This document shows positions 48,529-59,450 of a stretch of 64,000 nucleotides of DNA, piece by piece. Position 1 is the stretch's first letter; every line of letters starts with the position of its first letter. Both the position numbers and the translations under genes were made by a program. The notes beneath the pieces were generated by a model. The model saw only the letters and a list, made by a program, of their open reading frames with translations, ran no database searches and was not told the DNA's origin. This DNA comes from Billgrantia ethanolica (GTDB lineage: Bacteria; Pseudomonadota; Gammaproteobacteria; Pseudomonadales; Halomonadaceae): the NCBI RefSeq assembly GCF_021404305.1, contig NZ_JABFTX010000001.1, positions 1,612,001 through 1,676,000 on the forward strand. The letters run 5' to 3'.

Positions 48529-49377
48529 TCAAAGACGGCGGGCACGGCTGGAATAATACCACCCCAGCAGGAGCCCCACGACCAGCCCGCCCAGGTGCGC
48601 CTCGTTGGCCACGTTGCCGAAGCCTACCGCCGCGGCCATGTCAGTCATGGTGAACACCATCCAGCCGAGCATGAACACCACCAGCATCTGCGGCACGAAG
48701 AAACCGCTGTGCGGCGCGCGGCGCGACATCAGCCAGACGTAGCCGAGCAGCGCGAAGTCGACCCCCGACATGCCGCCGAACAGCACGGTCCCGGTGGCGT
48801 ACTGGGCCAGGTTGGCACCGATGCCCGCCACCAGCAGGATCATCAGCATGCGTCCGCTGCCCTGCAGGGTCTCGACCTGGCGACCGAAATACCACAGCCA
48901 CATCATGTTGAAGATCAGGTGCATCCAGCCGAAGTGGATGAACGCCGGCGACAGCAGACGCCAGACCTGCCCCGAGGCGATGGAGTCGGTCAGGCTGCCG
49001 AACGCCAGGCTGCCGTTGACGATCCCGACCGGCACGATGGTCAGCATGGCCACCACGATATCGCCGAGCAGGTACATCAGGCCGAAGACCAGCAGCGAGA
49101 TCCCCAGCGCCGCGGCGGTGACCGGCGCCTGGCGGAAGGCCACGGCCAGGGAACCGCCGGTGCCGGACGCACGCTTGCGGCGCGCGGGCATGACCCGCTC
49201 ACCGCGCTGCCAGCGCGTCAGCAACTGCATCAGGGCGTCGTGCTGATCCGGGTCGGCCAGCCACAACACCTGACCTTCCGTTTCCTCGGTAAAGCGGTGC
49301 CCGATGCGATGCGCCCACAGCGCCCGACGAAGTTCGCTGGTATCCATTTCGTGGGGAAACAGCATGATGCGATACAT
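48529..49377 (-). CDS. glpG: Rhomboid intramembrane serine protease, GlpG type
   Basis: 282 residues from ATG 49377 (CAGGAAG upstream). N-terminal cytosolic domain like GlpG (MYRIMLFPHEMDTSELRRAL), about six to seven membrane helices, HLIFNMMWLWYFG, catalytic Ser in GGMSGVDFALLGYVW and catalytic His in NEAHLGGLVVG. It cleaves membrane proteins within the lipid bilayer. Here it is paired with a DUF1315 gene, not with glpR/glpE, although the glycerol operon lies 3 kb upstream on the same strand. Confidence 0.94.
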   Translation of the reverse strand: MYRIMLFPHEMDTSELRRALWAHRIGHRFTEETEGQVLWLADPDQHDALMQLLTRWQRGERVMPARRKRASGTGGSLAVAFRQAPVTAAALGISLLVFGLMYLLGDIVVAMLTIVPVGIVNGSLAFGSLTDSIASGQVWRLLSPAFIHFGWMHLIFNMMWLWYFGRQVETLQGSGRMLMILLVAGIGANLAQYATGTVLFGGMSGVDFALLGYVWLMSRRAPHSGFFVPQMLVVFMLGWMVFTMTDMAAAVGFGNVANEAHLGGLVVGLLLGWYYSSRARRL

Positions 49378-49474
49378 GAACGCTTCCTGAACCAAGGTTT
49401 TGAGTGCAATCTTGCGCTGGGACGGGGCTTTTCTCAAATCTGCCCACTGATGCCCGGAGAAAATCGGGGCACAG

Positions 49475-49504
49475 AAAAAATCCGGCGGAAGGGGGGCCGC
49501 CGGA
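49475..49504 (-). terminator. Strong rho-independent terminator
   Basis: Minus strand: TCCGGCGG, 8-nt loop, CCGCCGGA, then six T. It lies 244 bp beyond the phosphoesterase stop and about 100 bp before glpG, so it ends a long 3' UTR or an independent small RNA. Confidence 0.85.
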
Positions 49505-49614
49505 CAAGAGCAAGGGATCATTCAAGGGAACACCTACTCTGACGAGCGAGCCGAGGGGAAGTTCAGGGGTTCGAGAAAAAAAGTTGTAAAACTTTGTATC
49601 TTGAATCAGAAGCG
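49505..49614 (-). ncRNA. Candidate small RNA or long 3' UTR segment
   Basis: The 110 bp between repeat copy B and the strong terminator has no coding potential, is markedly AT-richer at 49570-49612 (including complementary AAAGTTGTAAAACTTT) and ends in the terminator. This could be an sRNA expressed from the AT-rich segment or processed from the nadK-phosphoesterase mRNA. No promoter with good -35 and -10 could be fixed. Confidence 0.25.
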
Positions 49615-49742
49615 CTGCACCAATCGACGAGCGGGATGAATCGCCAGGCGCACGGAGCACAGGAACCGGAGCATATGGGGTATATGTGAGGATTCCGCGC
49701 ACCGCGCAACGCAGCGATTCGCTCGCGCAGGCATTGGTGCAG
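49615..49742 (-). repeat. Interspersed palindromic repeat, copy B (complete)
   Basis: 128 bp bounded by perfect inverted ends CTGCACCAAT (49615-49624) and ATTGGTGCAG (49733-49742), with GAGCG/CGCTC further in. The interior is shared with copy A at near identity, and both ends are shared with the shorter copy at 63282-63359. It lies 5 bp beyond the phosphoesterase stop. Confidence 0.88.
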
Positions 49743-49747
49743 AGTTT

Positions 49748-50749
49748 CTAGTCGAAGTCGATTTCCCACGGCCGCGGCCTCGCAGCTTCCTCCTGCGGCA
49801 CCCTCACCCAGACGAAATGGTTGGCATCCAGCCGCCGTTCGCCGCTCCAACGGTAAGCGACGAGGCGCCCGAATTTCACCGCGCTGTAGTCGAGACAGGC
49901 AATGTTGGCCGTGGGCAGCGCCGGCACCCCTTCACACCAGTAATGGCCGATGAACAGCGGCGGCTGGTCGAGCCCGTAGTGCGGCAGGCGGGCCCGCTCG
50001 GCCGCGGTGAGCTCGCGCTCTTCGAGAGCGTCGGGCAGGTTGTCGGGCTGAAAGACGACGTCGCCCCAGGTCTGGGGCTCGCGTGCCCAGAAGTGGGCAC
50101 GGAAACTGCGTCGGGTGAAGCCGTCGCCCGAGTGGATCTCCACCCCGGCGGGCAGGGGCAGATGCACGCCACGAGTCAGGCGATCGAGTATGCGATAGGC
50201 CAGCGTATCCGCATCGACGGACTGTCTGAGGAACGGCTCGTCGATGATGCCGCCCGGGCACTCCTTCTCCAGCGCATCGATCAGCGGCTGGTCCCAGCAG
50301 GCGTGCACCACGCGGAAGTCGTCGAAGTCGAGGTAGAGCGGGATCTCCATGAACCAGCTCAGCGTTTCGTCCCACTCGGCGGGGTGGTCGCTGTACTGGT
50401 CGAGGGTCTCCTTGATGATGCGGTTGTGCCGGGGCGTGTGTTCGCGCAGCCATTCACGCCCCAGCTGGCTGGGCGCGCGGTGGCAGTAAGCCAGGGCGTT
50501 GTACTCATGATTGCCCATGACGATATGCGCCTCGCCCTCTTCCACCATGCGCCGGGCGATGCTCACCGCCAGACGTATGCGCGGGCCGCGATCGATCAGA
50601 TCGCCGAGGAAGATCGCCTTGCGCCGGGGATGACGGTAGACGCCGCCACGCTGATGGTAGCCAAGCTTCTCCAGCAGCGCCCCCAGGGTCGCCCCGCAGC
50701 CGTGCACGTCACCGATCAGATCGTAGCCTTCTATCGCCGCCTGCCTCAC
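49748..50749 (-). CDS. Calcineurin-like metallophosphoesterase
   Basis: 333 residues from GTG 50749 with GGGAGA 6 nt upstream. Dimetal motifs: YDLIGDVHGCGATL, FLGDLIDRGPR, MGNHEYNAL, VHACWD and a late GHYW. This is the PrpE/ApaH-like bacterial Ser/Thr-phosphatase or diadenosine polyphosphatase group; substrate undetermined. The start codon comes 1 bp after the nadK stop, so the two are translationally coupled, which might hint at a nucleotide substrate. Confidence 0.88.
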   Translation of the reverse strand: MRQAAIEGYDLIGDVHGCGATLGALLEKLGYHQRGGVYRHPRRKAIFLGDLIDRGPRIRLAVSIARRMVEEGEAHIVMGNHEYNALAYCHRAPSQLGREWLREHTPRHNRIIKETLDQYSDHPAEWDETLSWFMEIPLYLDFDDFRVVHACWDQPLIDALEKECPGGIIDEPFLRQSVDADTLAYRILDRLTRGVHLPLPAGVEIHSGDGFTRRSFRAHFWAREPQTWGDVVFQPDNLPDALEERELTAAERARLPHYGLDQPPLFIGHYWCEGVPALPTANIACLDYSAVKFGRLVAYRWSGERRLDANHFVWVRVPQEEAARPRPWEIDFD

Positions 50750-50750
50750 T

Positions 50751-51644
50751 TCAGTCTCCCAGCCGGTTGCTCCAGCCCAGCTTGCTGCGCAGGACCTCGT
50801 AGAAGTTATGACCGAGCGGATGCACGAGTTGCACCCGCTGCGGCTTGCGCTTCACCACCAGCACGTCATCGGGCTTGGCCACGGCACGGGTCTGGCCGTC
50901 GCAGCTGATGTGCGGGTAGGTCTGGTTGGTCTCACCGATGTGTACGTGGATCTCGCTGGCGGCATCGATGACGATGGGCCGGCTGGAGAGCGTATGGGGA
51001 AACATCGGCACCAGCTCGATGACATCCAGCTTGGGGTGCATGATCGAACCGCCGCCCGACAGCGCATAGGCGGTCGAGCCGGTGGGTGTGGCCATGATCA
51101 GGCCATCGCTGCGCTGACTGCAGACGAACTGCTTGTCGATGAACAGCTCGAACTCGATCATGCGCACCGCCTTGCCGGGATGCAGCACGACCTCGTTGAG
51201 CGCATCGCCGCTGCCTACCAGGGTACCGTCCCGGTAAAGCTCGGCGTCGAGCAGGAAGCGCTCTTCCACCTCGTACTTGCCGTCCAGCACCTGCCCTACC
51301 CGCTCTTCGAGTTCGTCCGGCGAGATGTCGGTGAGAAAGCCCAGGCGGCCACGGTTGACGCCAAGCATCAGGGTGCCGCTGTGGCACAGCGTGCGGGCAG
51401 CGCCCAGCAGGCTGCCGTCGCCGCCCACCACGATGACCAGGTCGCAGAGCTCGCCCAGCGTGCGGCGGCTGGCCTCGGGATGACCATGATCGGGCAACAC
51501 GGTCGCGGTGCGATCCTCGACGATCACATGCAGGCCACGCTCATCGAGAAGACGAAGCAGTCGCTCGAGGGTCTCGACCACCTTGGTGCTGCCCAGGCGG
51601 CCGATCAGACCGATGTTCTTGAACCCGTCGTGCTGCTTGTGCAT
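50751..51644 (-). CDS. nadK: NAD kinase
   Basis: 297 residues from ATG 51644 (GAGG-rich leader), close to E. coli NadK (292). Motifs: NIGLIGRLGSTKVVETLERL, catalytic GGDGSLLGAAR, NRGRLGFLTDI, DALNEVVLHPG, and SDGLIMATPTGSTAYALSGGGSI. It phosphorylates NAD+ to NADP+. With the PncC-NadE fusion at 25.6 kb, this window holds several NAD metabolism genes, but they are not linked in one operon. Confidence 0.97.
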   Translation of the reverse strand: MHKQHDGFKNIGLIGRLGSTKVVETLERLLRLLDERGLHVIVEDRTATVLPDHGHPEASRRTLGELCDLVIVVGGDGSLLGAARTLCHSGTLMLGVNRGRLGFLTDISPDELEERVGQVLDGKYEVEERFLLDAELYRDGTLVGSGDALNEVVLHPGKAVRMIEFELFIDKQFVCSQRSDGLIMATPTGSTAYALSGGGSIMHPKLDVIELVPMFPHTLSSRPIVIDAASEIHVHIGETNQTYPHISCDGQTRAVAKPDDVLVVKRKPQRVQLVHPLGHNFYEVLRSKLGWSNRLGD

Positions 51645-51708
51645 GCCCTCGCCTCTCGCGTCGTGGGCGTTCATTATGGAGACAGTGGGCAGGACGGGCA
51701 AACGCGTC

Positions 51709-52578
51709 TCAGGCGGGAATGGCAGCGCGGCGGCGCAGCCACCACTCGTTGAGTACCAGAGAGCCGACGATGATCGCCCCGCCCAGCCCCAGTCGCAGCA
51801 GATCGGCGTCGCGGTTCCAGATCACCAGATTGACCAGCAGCCCGGCCGGGATCAGCGCGTTGTTCATGATCGCCAGGGCTCCGGCATCCACTCGGGTGGC
51901 GCCGAGGTTCCAGAAGAAGTAGCCGAGGCCCGAGGCCACCAGCCCCAGCCAGGCCAGTACGCCCCAGTGCACGCTGGTGGTAGGCAGTGCCGAGGCGTTG
52001 CCGAGCAGCGCGAAGGCCGGCAGCGCCACGACCAGGGCGCCGAGGTAGAACCAGGCAAAGACGCTGTGACGGGGCAGCTCGGCGGGCAGCTCCGCGGAGA
52101 GGCGCCGATAGCCCACCTGACCCAGCGCAAAGCAGAGGTTGGCGCCCTGAACCACCAGGAAACCGAGCAGGAAGCCGCTGTCGATACCGTCGTAGCGGAT
52201 CACCGCCGCTCCCACTACCGCCAAGGCGGCGGTAAGCAGGTAGAACGGCGTGAAGCGGCCGAACAGCGCATCGTCGAGCAGCGTCACGTAGAGCGGCGTG
52301 AAGATGGTGAAGAGCAGTACTTCCGGCACCGTGAGCAGCAGGAAGGACTGGTAGAAGAAAATGTACATCACACCCAGTTGCACGGCGCCCAGGCCCATCA
52401 GCGCCAGCCGCTGGCGGCCGGCCAGCAGCCTGGGGCGCAGGAACGGCAGGAACACCAGGGCCGCCAGCATCACACGCACCAGCACCGCGAAATAGCTGTC
52501 CACCTGACCGGCCAGATAGACGCCGATCAATGAGAACGAGAAGGCCCAGAGCGCGGTAACGCCGATCAAGTAGCCCAC
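51709..52578 (-). CDS. EamA-family (DMT) transporter
   Basis: 289 residues from GTG 52578, placed 6 nt after GAGG; a TTG two codons upstream lies on the ribosome site. Ten membrane helices in two EamA repeats, beginning VGYLIGVTALWAFSFSLIG with the second starting near GFLVVQGANLCFALGQVGYR. Drug/metabolite transporter superfamily; likely exports a small amine, amino acid or carboxylate. It stands between nadK and glpD on the same strand, 64 bp before nadK. Confidence 0.85.
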   Translation of the reverse strand: MGYLIGVTALWAFSFSLIGVYLAGQVDSYFAVLVRVMLAALVFLPFLRPRLLAGRQRLALMGLGAVQLGVMYIFFYQSFLLLTVPEVLLFTIFTPLYVTLLDDALFGRFTPFYLLTAALAVVGAAVIRYDGIDSGFLLGFLVVQGANLCFALGQVGYRRLSAELPAELPRHSVFAWFYLGALVVALPAFALLGNASALPTTSVHWGVLAWLGLVASGLGYFFWNLGATRVDAGALAIMNNALIPAGLLVNLVIWNRDADLLRLGLGGAIIVGSLVLNEWWLRRRAAIPA

Positions 52579-52635
52579 GGTCAACCTCGTATTCGATTTG
52601 AGTTGACGCGGATTATACTGCCAACCCGCCGCACA

Positions 52636-54348
52636 TCAATGCGACGCCTGACGTCCCGGCTCCGCTCCCGGTTCGGCCAGCACAGTGCTCGCTGCGTCGA
52701 GTGTGGCAGCCCGCTCGACGGCGGCGGCCTCGCTGCGCTCGCGCCGGGTGGTGTCGAAGTACTCCTCCAGACGCGCATCGGCCTCGTCGCCAAACAGGAT
52801 CACACAGGCCTCGCGCAGCCCCGGCGAGCGACGCATCGCCTCTTCATGCACCACCAAGGCGATCTTCGAGCGCCGCCGCAGGAAGTCCTCCAACCGCGTG
52901 ATCATCTCCCGCCGCTTGGCGTAGTGTAGTTCGCAGCGCAGATACTCGGTGCCCTCTATCAACACTTCGGCCTGACGGGGGTCCTCGCGGATCTCCTCGA
53001 GCATCTCCAGCGCATGGGTGCCGTAGCGCCGCCACAGCCGGGTCGACAGCGGCTCGGACGACGCTTGCGCGGTGAGATCGTCGAGTCGCATTAGCCTGGC
53101 CTGGTGCAGAAACTCCCGGCGCACCTGATCGGGCGGCTCGCCGTACCAGCGGTGCTTCGGGAAAGGCACCTCGATCCCCATGCGGTTCACCGCTTCGACC
53201 ACCTCTTCGCCGACGTTGAGGCAATCGGTCAGCTTGCCGCCGAAGATGCTCAGATGGGCATCCTGCCGGTTGATGTCGATGGCATGCTTGCGCGAAAGCT
53301 GCAGGAAATCGCGCTCGCCGCCGCCCGCAGCCTTGACCGCCAGGGGGCGCACGCCGCAGCGGATGGAGATGATGTCCTGCTGATCCAGCGGCCGCTCGAG
53401 CCGTAGCCGCTTGTTGATGTTGCCGAGCACGAAGCGGATGTCTTCTTCCGTCGCGACCACTTCCGGACGCTCGACCCGGGTGTCGGTGGTGCCGATGCAG
53501 GTTCGCGGCCCCATGGGGATGACGAAAAACAGCCGGCCATCATCGGCGAAGAAGGCCAGCACCCGCTGGCTGTCGGTCAACCTCGGCACGATCAGGTGGA
53601 TGCCCTTCGAGTAGACGTGGCGATGGTTCGTCGACTGACCGGTGAGCGCGTTGTGCTCGTCGACCCAGGGGCCGGCGGCATTGATCAGCACCCGCGAGCG
53701 CACCGCCAGCTCCTTGCCCGTCATGACGTCGCGCACACGGGTCAGCCAACCGTCCGGCTCACGCTGGGCACCCAGCGATTCGACGTAGTTGACCGCCACG
53801 GCACCGTAGTTGAGCGCCCCACGCACGAAGTTGAAGACGAAACGGGCATCGTTATCGTGCAGATAGGCGTCGGAGTACTCGAAGCCGCCAACGGCACTGC
53901 TGGTGTCGATGATCGCCTCGTTGTCGCTTATCGCCTGGGGCGACAGAAAGCGCGGTATGCGGGTGAAGCCGTTGCCGATCAGCCAGTAGAGCCAGGCACC
54001 GGCCCAGAGATAGCGCGGGTGGTAGCGAAATCCCTGGGTGATGGTGGTGAGAAAGCGGATCTCCTGCACCGTGGCGGGATAGCTCTTGATCAGGTGGTTG
54101 CGACTCCGGCACAGCTTGCGTACCAGGGCGAAGTCGCGACTCTCCATGTACTTGATGCCGCCCCATACCAGATTGGAGGAGTGCATGCTGGTGCTGCCGG
54201 CGAAATCGCCGCGTTCGATCAGCGCAACCCGAACGCCCTTGCCGGCCAGAGCCGCCGCCGCGGACGCGCCGTTGATGCCGCCGCCCACGATCAGGACGTC
54301 GAAGACCTCGCCGCCCAGCTTGTCGATATTGCTGCTACGCAGTTCCAT
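52636..54348 (-). CDS. glpD: Glycerol-3-phosphate dehydrogenase (FAD-dependent)
   Basis: 570 residues from ATG 54348. FAD-binding FDVLIVGGGINGASAAAALAGKG, RGDFAGSTSMHSSNLVWGGIKY, GARVERPEVVATEEDI-type DTRVERPEV and a C-terminal DAO_C domain (about 390-520). Somewhat longer than E. coli GlpD (501). It oxidises glycerol-3-phosphate to dihydroxyacetone phosphate at the membrane, feeding quinone. It follows the glycerol ABC operon on the same strand, 136 bp after glpV, with two hairpins in the gap, so it may also have its own promoter. Confidence 0.94.
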   Translation of the reverse strand: MELRSSNIDKLGGEVFDVLIVGGGINGASAAAALAGKGVRVALIERGDFAGSTSMHSSNLVWGGIKYMESRDFALVRKLCRSRNHLIKSYPATVQEIRFLTTITQGFRYHPRYLWAGAWLYWLIGNGFTRIPRFLSPQAISDNEAIIDTSSAVGGFEYSDAYLHDNDARFVFNFVRGALNYGAVAVNYVESLGAQREPDGWLTRVRDVMTGKELAVRSRVLINAAGPWVDEHNALTGQSTNHRHVYSKGIHLIVPRLTDSQRVLAFFADDGRLFFVIPMGPRTCIGTTDTRVERPEVVATEEDIRFVLGNINKRLRLERPLDQQDIISIRCGVRPLAVKAAGGGERDFLQLSRKHAIDINRQDAHLSIFGGKLTDCLNVGEEVVEAVNRMGIEVPFPKHRWYGEPPDQVRREFLHQARLMRLDDLTAQASSEPLSTRLWRRYGTHALEMLEEIREDPRQAEVLIEGTEYLRCELHYAKRREMITRLEDFLRRRSKIALVVHEEAMRRSPGLREACVILFGDEADARLEEYFDTTRRERSEAAAVERAATLDAASTVLAEPGAEPGRQASH

Positions 54349-54367
54349 GTGCGGACCTTTCGAAGAC

Positions 54368-54400
54368 AAAGACCCCGTTCGGCGAGCGCCGAACGGGGCC
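54368..54400 (-). terminator. Hairpin upstream of glpD
   Basis: CCCCGTTCGGC (54373-54383) and GCCGAACGGGG (54388-54398), followed on the minus strand by TCTTTGTCTT. Lies 20 bp before the glpD start; it could be an attenuator-like element or terminator. Confidence 0.6.
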
Positions 54401-54441
54401 TGGAATGACCCGGACGGGCTACCGGAAACACGAATGGTTGC

Positions 54442-54476
54442 GAAACCCGGCGCGACTAGCCGTTGCGCCGGGTTTC
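54442..54476 (-). terminator. Hairpin after glpV
   Basis: Perfect 12-bp arms GAAACCCGGCGC and GCGCCGGGTTTC with an 11-nt loop, 8 bp beyond the glpV stop. Only a short T run follows, so read-through into glpD is likely. Confidence 0.65.
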
Positions 54477-54484
54477 AGTCGGCA

Positions 54485-56224
<1,740 letters not shown>

Positions 56225-56287
56225 GTTGACCTCGTTCTGCGTGTTGTGAGTCATCCGTGACACCTTTATCGTCCGTACGGCCTTGGT

Positions 56288-56560
56288 TCAGCCCCAGCGC
56301 ATCAGCACCAGCAACCAGAGGACGGAAGCCCCCAGGGCAAACCAAATCGAGATATCGGTGAAGCCGACCACTACCAGGTGGATATAGGCAGCGGAGAGCA
56401 GCCCGATGAAGAGCCGGTCGCCGCGGGTGGTGGCGATCGGCAGAAAGCCGCGCCGCTCCACGCTGGGCGACACCAGTTCCCAGGTCGTCATGCCGAGCAG
56501 GATCGCGGCGATGACGGAGAAGAAGATTGCCGTGGGCAGAGTCCAGACCATCCATTCCAT
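56288..56560 (-). CDS. glpU: Small membrane protein of glycerol transporter (DUF2160)
   Basis: 90 residues from ATG 56560 with GGGAGGGAACG upstream. Three predicted membrane helices (MEWMVWTLPTAIFFSVIAAI; FIGLLSAAYIHLVVVGFTD; WFALGASVLWLLVLMRW). DUF2160 members are found only within this type of ABC operon, and correspond to GlpU in rhizobia. Role unknown; probably an accessory subunit of the permease. It begins 16 bp after glpQ and is followed by glpV after 63 bp. Confidence 0.85.
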   Translation of the reverse strand: MEWMVWTLPTAIFFSVIAAILLGMTTWELVSPSVERRGFLPIATTRGDRLFIGLLSAAYIHLVVVGFTDISIWFALGASVLWLLVLMRWG

Positions 56561-56576
56561 CGTCGTTCCCTCCCCT

Positions 56577-57470
<894 letters not shown>

Positions 57471-57471
57471 G

Positions 57472-58356
57472 TCAGGCTCCTCCCTGAGTGGTGTTGTCTT
57501 TCTGGCTGTTCATGATCGCGGTGTAGAAGACCCAGCAAACCAGCAGGATGATGAGGAAGTAGATCAGCGAGAACGCCGCCGAGGGGCCCAGGTCCTGCTG
57601 ACCGATGGCCATGGTGGTCAACGACTGGCTGAGGAAGGTGGTCGAGCTGCCCGGCCCGCCGCCGGTGAGCACGAACGGCTCGGCGTAGATCATGAAGGAG
57701 TGCATGAAGCGCAGCAGCACGCCGATCACCAGCACGTTGGTCAGCTTGGGCAGCTGGATGTAGCGGAACACCGCCCACTTGGAAGCCCGGTCGATACGCG
57801 CAGCCTGATAGTAGGCGTCGGGAATCGAGCGCAGGCCGCTGTAGCACAGCAGAGCGATCAGCGGGGTCCAGTGCCACACGTCCATCAGAATGATGGTGGC
57901 CCAGGCATCGGCAGGGTTGCGGGTGATGTTGTAGGCGTAGCCCAGCTCGCGGATGCCCACCCCCATCAGGCCGATGTCGCCGCGGGTGAAGAGCTGCCAG
58001 ATGCTGCCTACCACGTTCCACGGGATCAGCAGCGGCAGCGTGATCAGGATCAGCACCGCCGAGGCCTGCCAGCCGCGCTTTGGCATCAGCAGGGCGATGC
58101 CGATGCCCAGCGGCACCTCGATGGCCAGGATGGTGAAGGAGAAGGCGAACTGACGCAGCAGCGCCGCCTGCAAGGCAGGATCGTTGAGCATCACCTCGAA
58201 CCACTCGGTACCGGTGAAGAAACGCGTGTTGGCATCGAACACGTCCTGTACCGAGTAGTTGACCACCGTCATCAACGGGATGATGGCGGAGAATGCCACC
58301 AGCATGAGCATGGGCAGGATCAGGAACCACGCCCGGTTGTTGTAGACCTTGTTCAT
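57472..58356 (-). CDS. glpP: Glycerol ABC transporter permease (MalF-like)
   Basis: 294 residues from ATG 58356 (GGAGGTGGGG upstream). Six membrane helices with EAA loop IPDAYYQAARIDRASKWAVFRYI region (about 195-220), and a C-terminal YFLIILLVCWVFYTAIM helix. First permease of the pair. It overlaps the glpT stop by 4 nt. Confidence 0.9.
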   Translation of the reverse strand: MNKVYNNRAWFLILPMLMLVAFSAIIPLMTVVNYSVQDVFDANTRFFTGTEWFEVMLNDPALQAALLRQFAFSFTILAIEVPLGIGIALLMPKRGWQASAVLILITLPLLIPWNVVGSIWQLFTRGDIGLMGVGIRELGYAYNITRNPADAWATIILMDVWHWTPLIALLCYSGLRSIPDAYYQAARIDRASKWAVFRYIQLPKLTNVLVIGVLLRFMHSFMIYAEPFVLTGGGPGSSTTFLSQSLTTMAIGQQDLGPSAAFSLIYFLIILLVCWVFYTAIMNSQKDNTTQGGA

Positions 58357-59450
58357 TGCCCCACCTCCACGCGGAACTCGTCGATGTACAGGTTCAGCCA
58401 CGCTTCGGGGAAGCGGACGTAGGCATGGCGCCGTGGCAACGGCCGATCCTCTCCCAGGCGCGCCCGGAACGGCATGCCGGCGAAGGTGAACGACACGATG
58501 CGGTAGGTGCCGAGGTCCTGCACGTTGTCGATCTCGACGGGGTAGCTGGCTTCACCCGGCTCCGTCAGCACCTCGACGAACTCCGGGCGAATGCCGAGCT
58601 TGATGTTGCGCGAGCGGGAGCGGTGAATGGCATTGCGCAGGGCGGGCGGCAGCGTCAGATCGACGGTGCCGGTACGTACGCCCTCTTCGGTGCGCGCCAC
58701 CTCCATGAGATTCATGCCGGGGCTGCCGATGAAGTAGCCGACGAAGGTGTGTGCCGGCGTCTCGAACAGCTCGCGCGGGGTGCCGAACTGCACCACCTGG
58801 CCCTCGTACATCACGGCGATCTTGTCGGCGAAGGTCGAGGCCTCGAGCTGATCGTGGGTCACGTAGATCATGGTGATGTTGAAGCGCTCGTGGATCTCCT
58901 TGAGCTTGCGCCGGAGCTTCCACTTGAGCTGGGGGTCGATCACCGTGAGCGGCTCGTCGAAGAGAATCGCCGAGACGTCGTCGCGCACCAGGCCACGCCC
59001 CATGGAGACCTTCTGCTTCTCGTCGGCGGTGAGGTTGCGCGCCTTGCGCTTGAGCAGCGAGGTGAGATCGAGCACGTCGGCCACTTCAGCCACGCGCTCA
59101 CGAATCTTGGCCGCCGGCGTGCCCACGTTACGCAGCGGGAAGGCCAGATTGTCGTACACGGTCATGGTGTCGTAGACCACCGGGAACTGGAACACCTGAG
59201 CGATGTTGCGCTCCTCGGGGGCCAGCTCGTTCACCACCCGGTCGTCGAACAGCACCTGGCCATCCGAAGGTGTCAGCAGGCCCGAGATGATGTTGAGCAG
59301 GGTCGACTTGCCGCAGCCGGAGGGCCCCAGCAAGGCATAGGCGCCGCCCTGGTGCCACACGTGCTCCATTTCGCGAATGGCGTAATCCTCGGGACCCGAG
59401 GGGCTGGGCGAATAGCTGTGCGCCAGCGACTTGAGAGTTATCTGGGCCAT
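58353..59450 (-). CDS. glpT: Glycerol ABC transporter ATPase with degenerate signature
   Basis: 365 residues. Walker A GPSGCGKST (42-50), Q-loop VFQFPVVY, Walker B AILFDEPLTVID (161-172) and H-loop His199 (VTHDQLEA) are intact, but the ABC signature reads NLTADEKQKVSMGR (139-152) in place of LSGGQ. A C-terminal TOBE/OB region follows as in MalK-type subunits. It pairs with GlpS; see the finding on asymmetric ATP sites. Start overlaps the glpS stop (TGATG). Not related to the E. coli GlpT antiporter, despite the name. Confidence 0.9.
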   Translation of the reverse strand: MAQITLKSLAHSYSPSPSGPEDYAIREMEHVWHQGGAYALLGPSGCGKSTLLNIISGLLTPSDGQVLFDDRVVNELAPEERNIAQVFQFPVVYDTMTVYDNLAFPLRNVGTPAAKIRERVAEVADVLDLTSLLKRKARNLTADEKQKVSMGRGLVRDDVSAILFDEPLTVIDPQLKWKLRRKLKEIHERFNITMIYVTHDQLEASTFADKIAVMYEGQVVQFGTPRELFETPAHTFVGYFIGSPGMNLMEVARTEEGVRTGTVDLTLPPALRNAIHRSRSRNIKLGIRPEFVEVLTEPGEASYPVEIDNVQDLGTYRIVSFTFAGMPFRARLGEDRPLPRRHAYVRFPEAWLNLYIDEFRVEVGQ

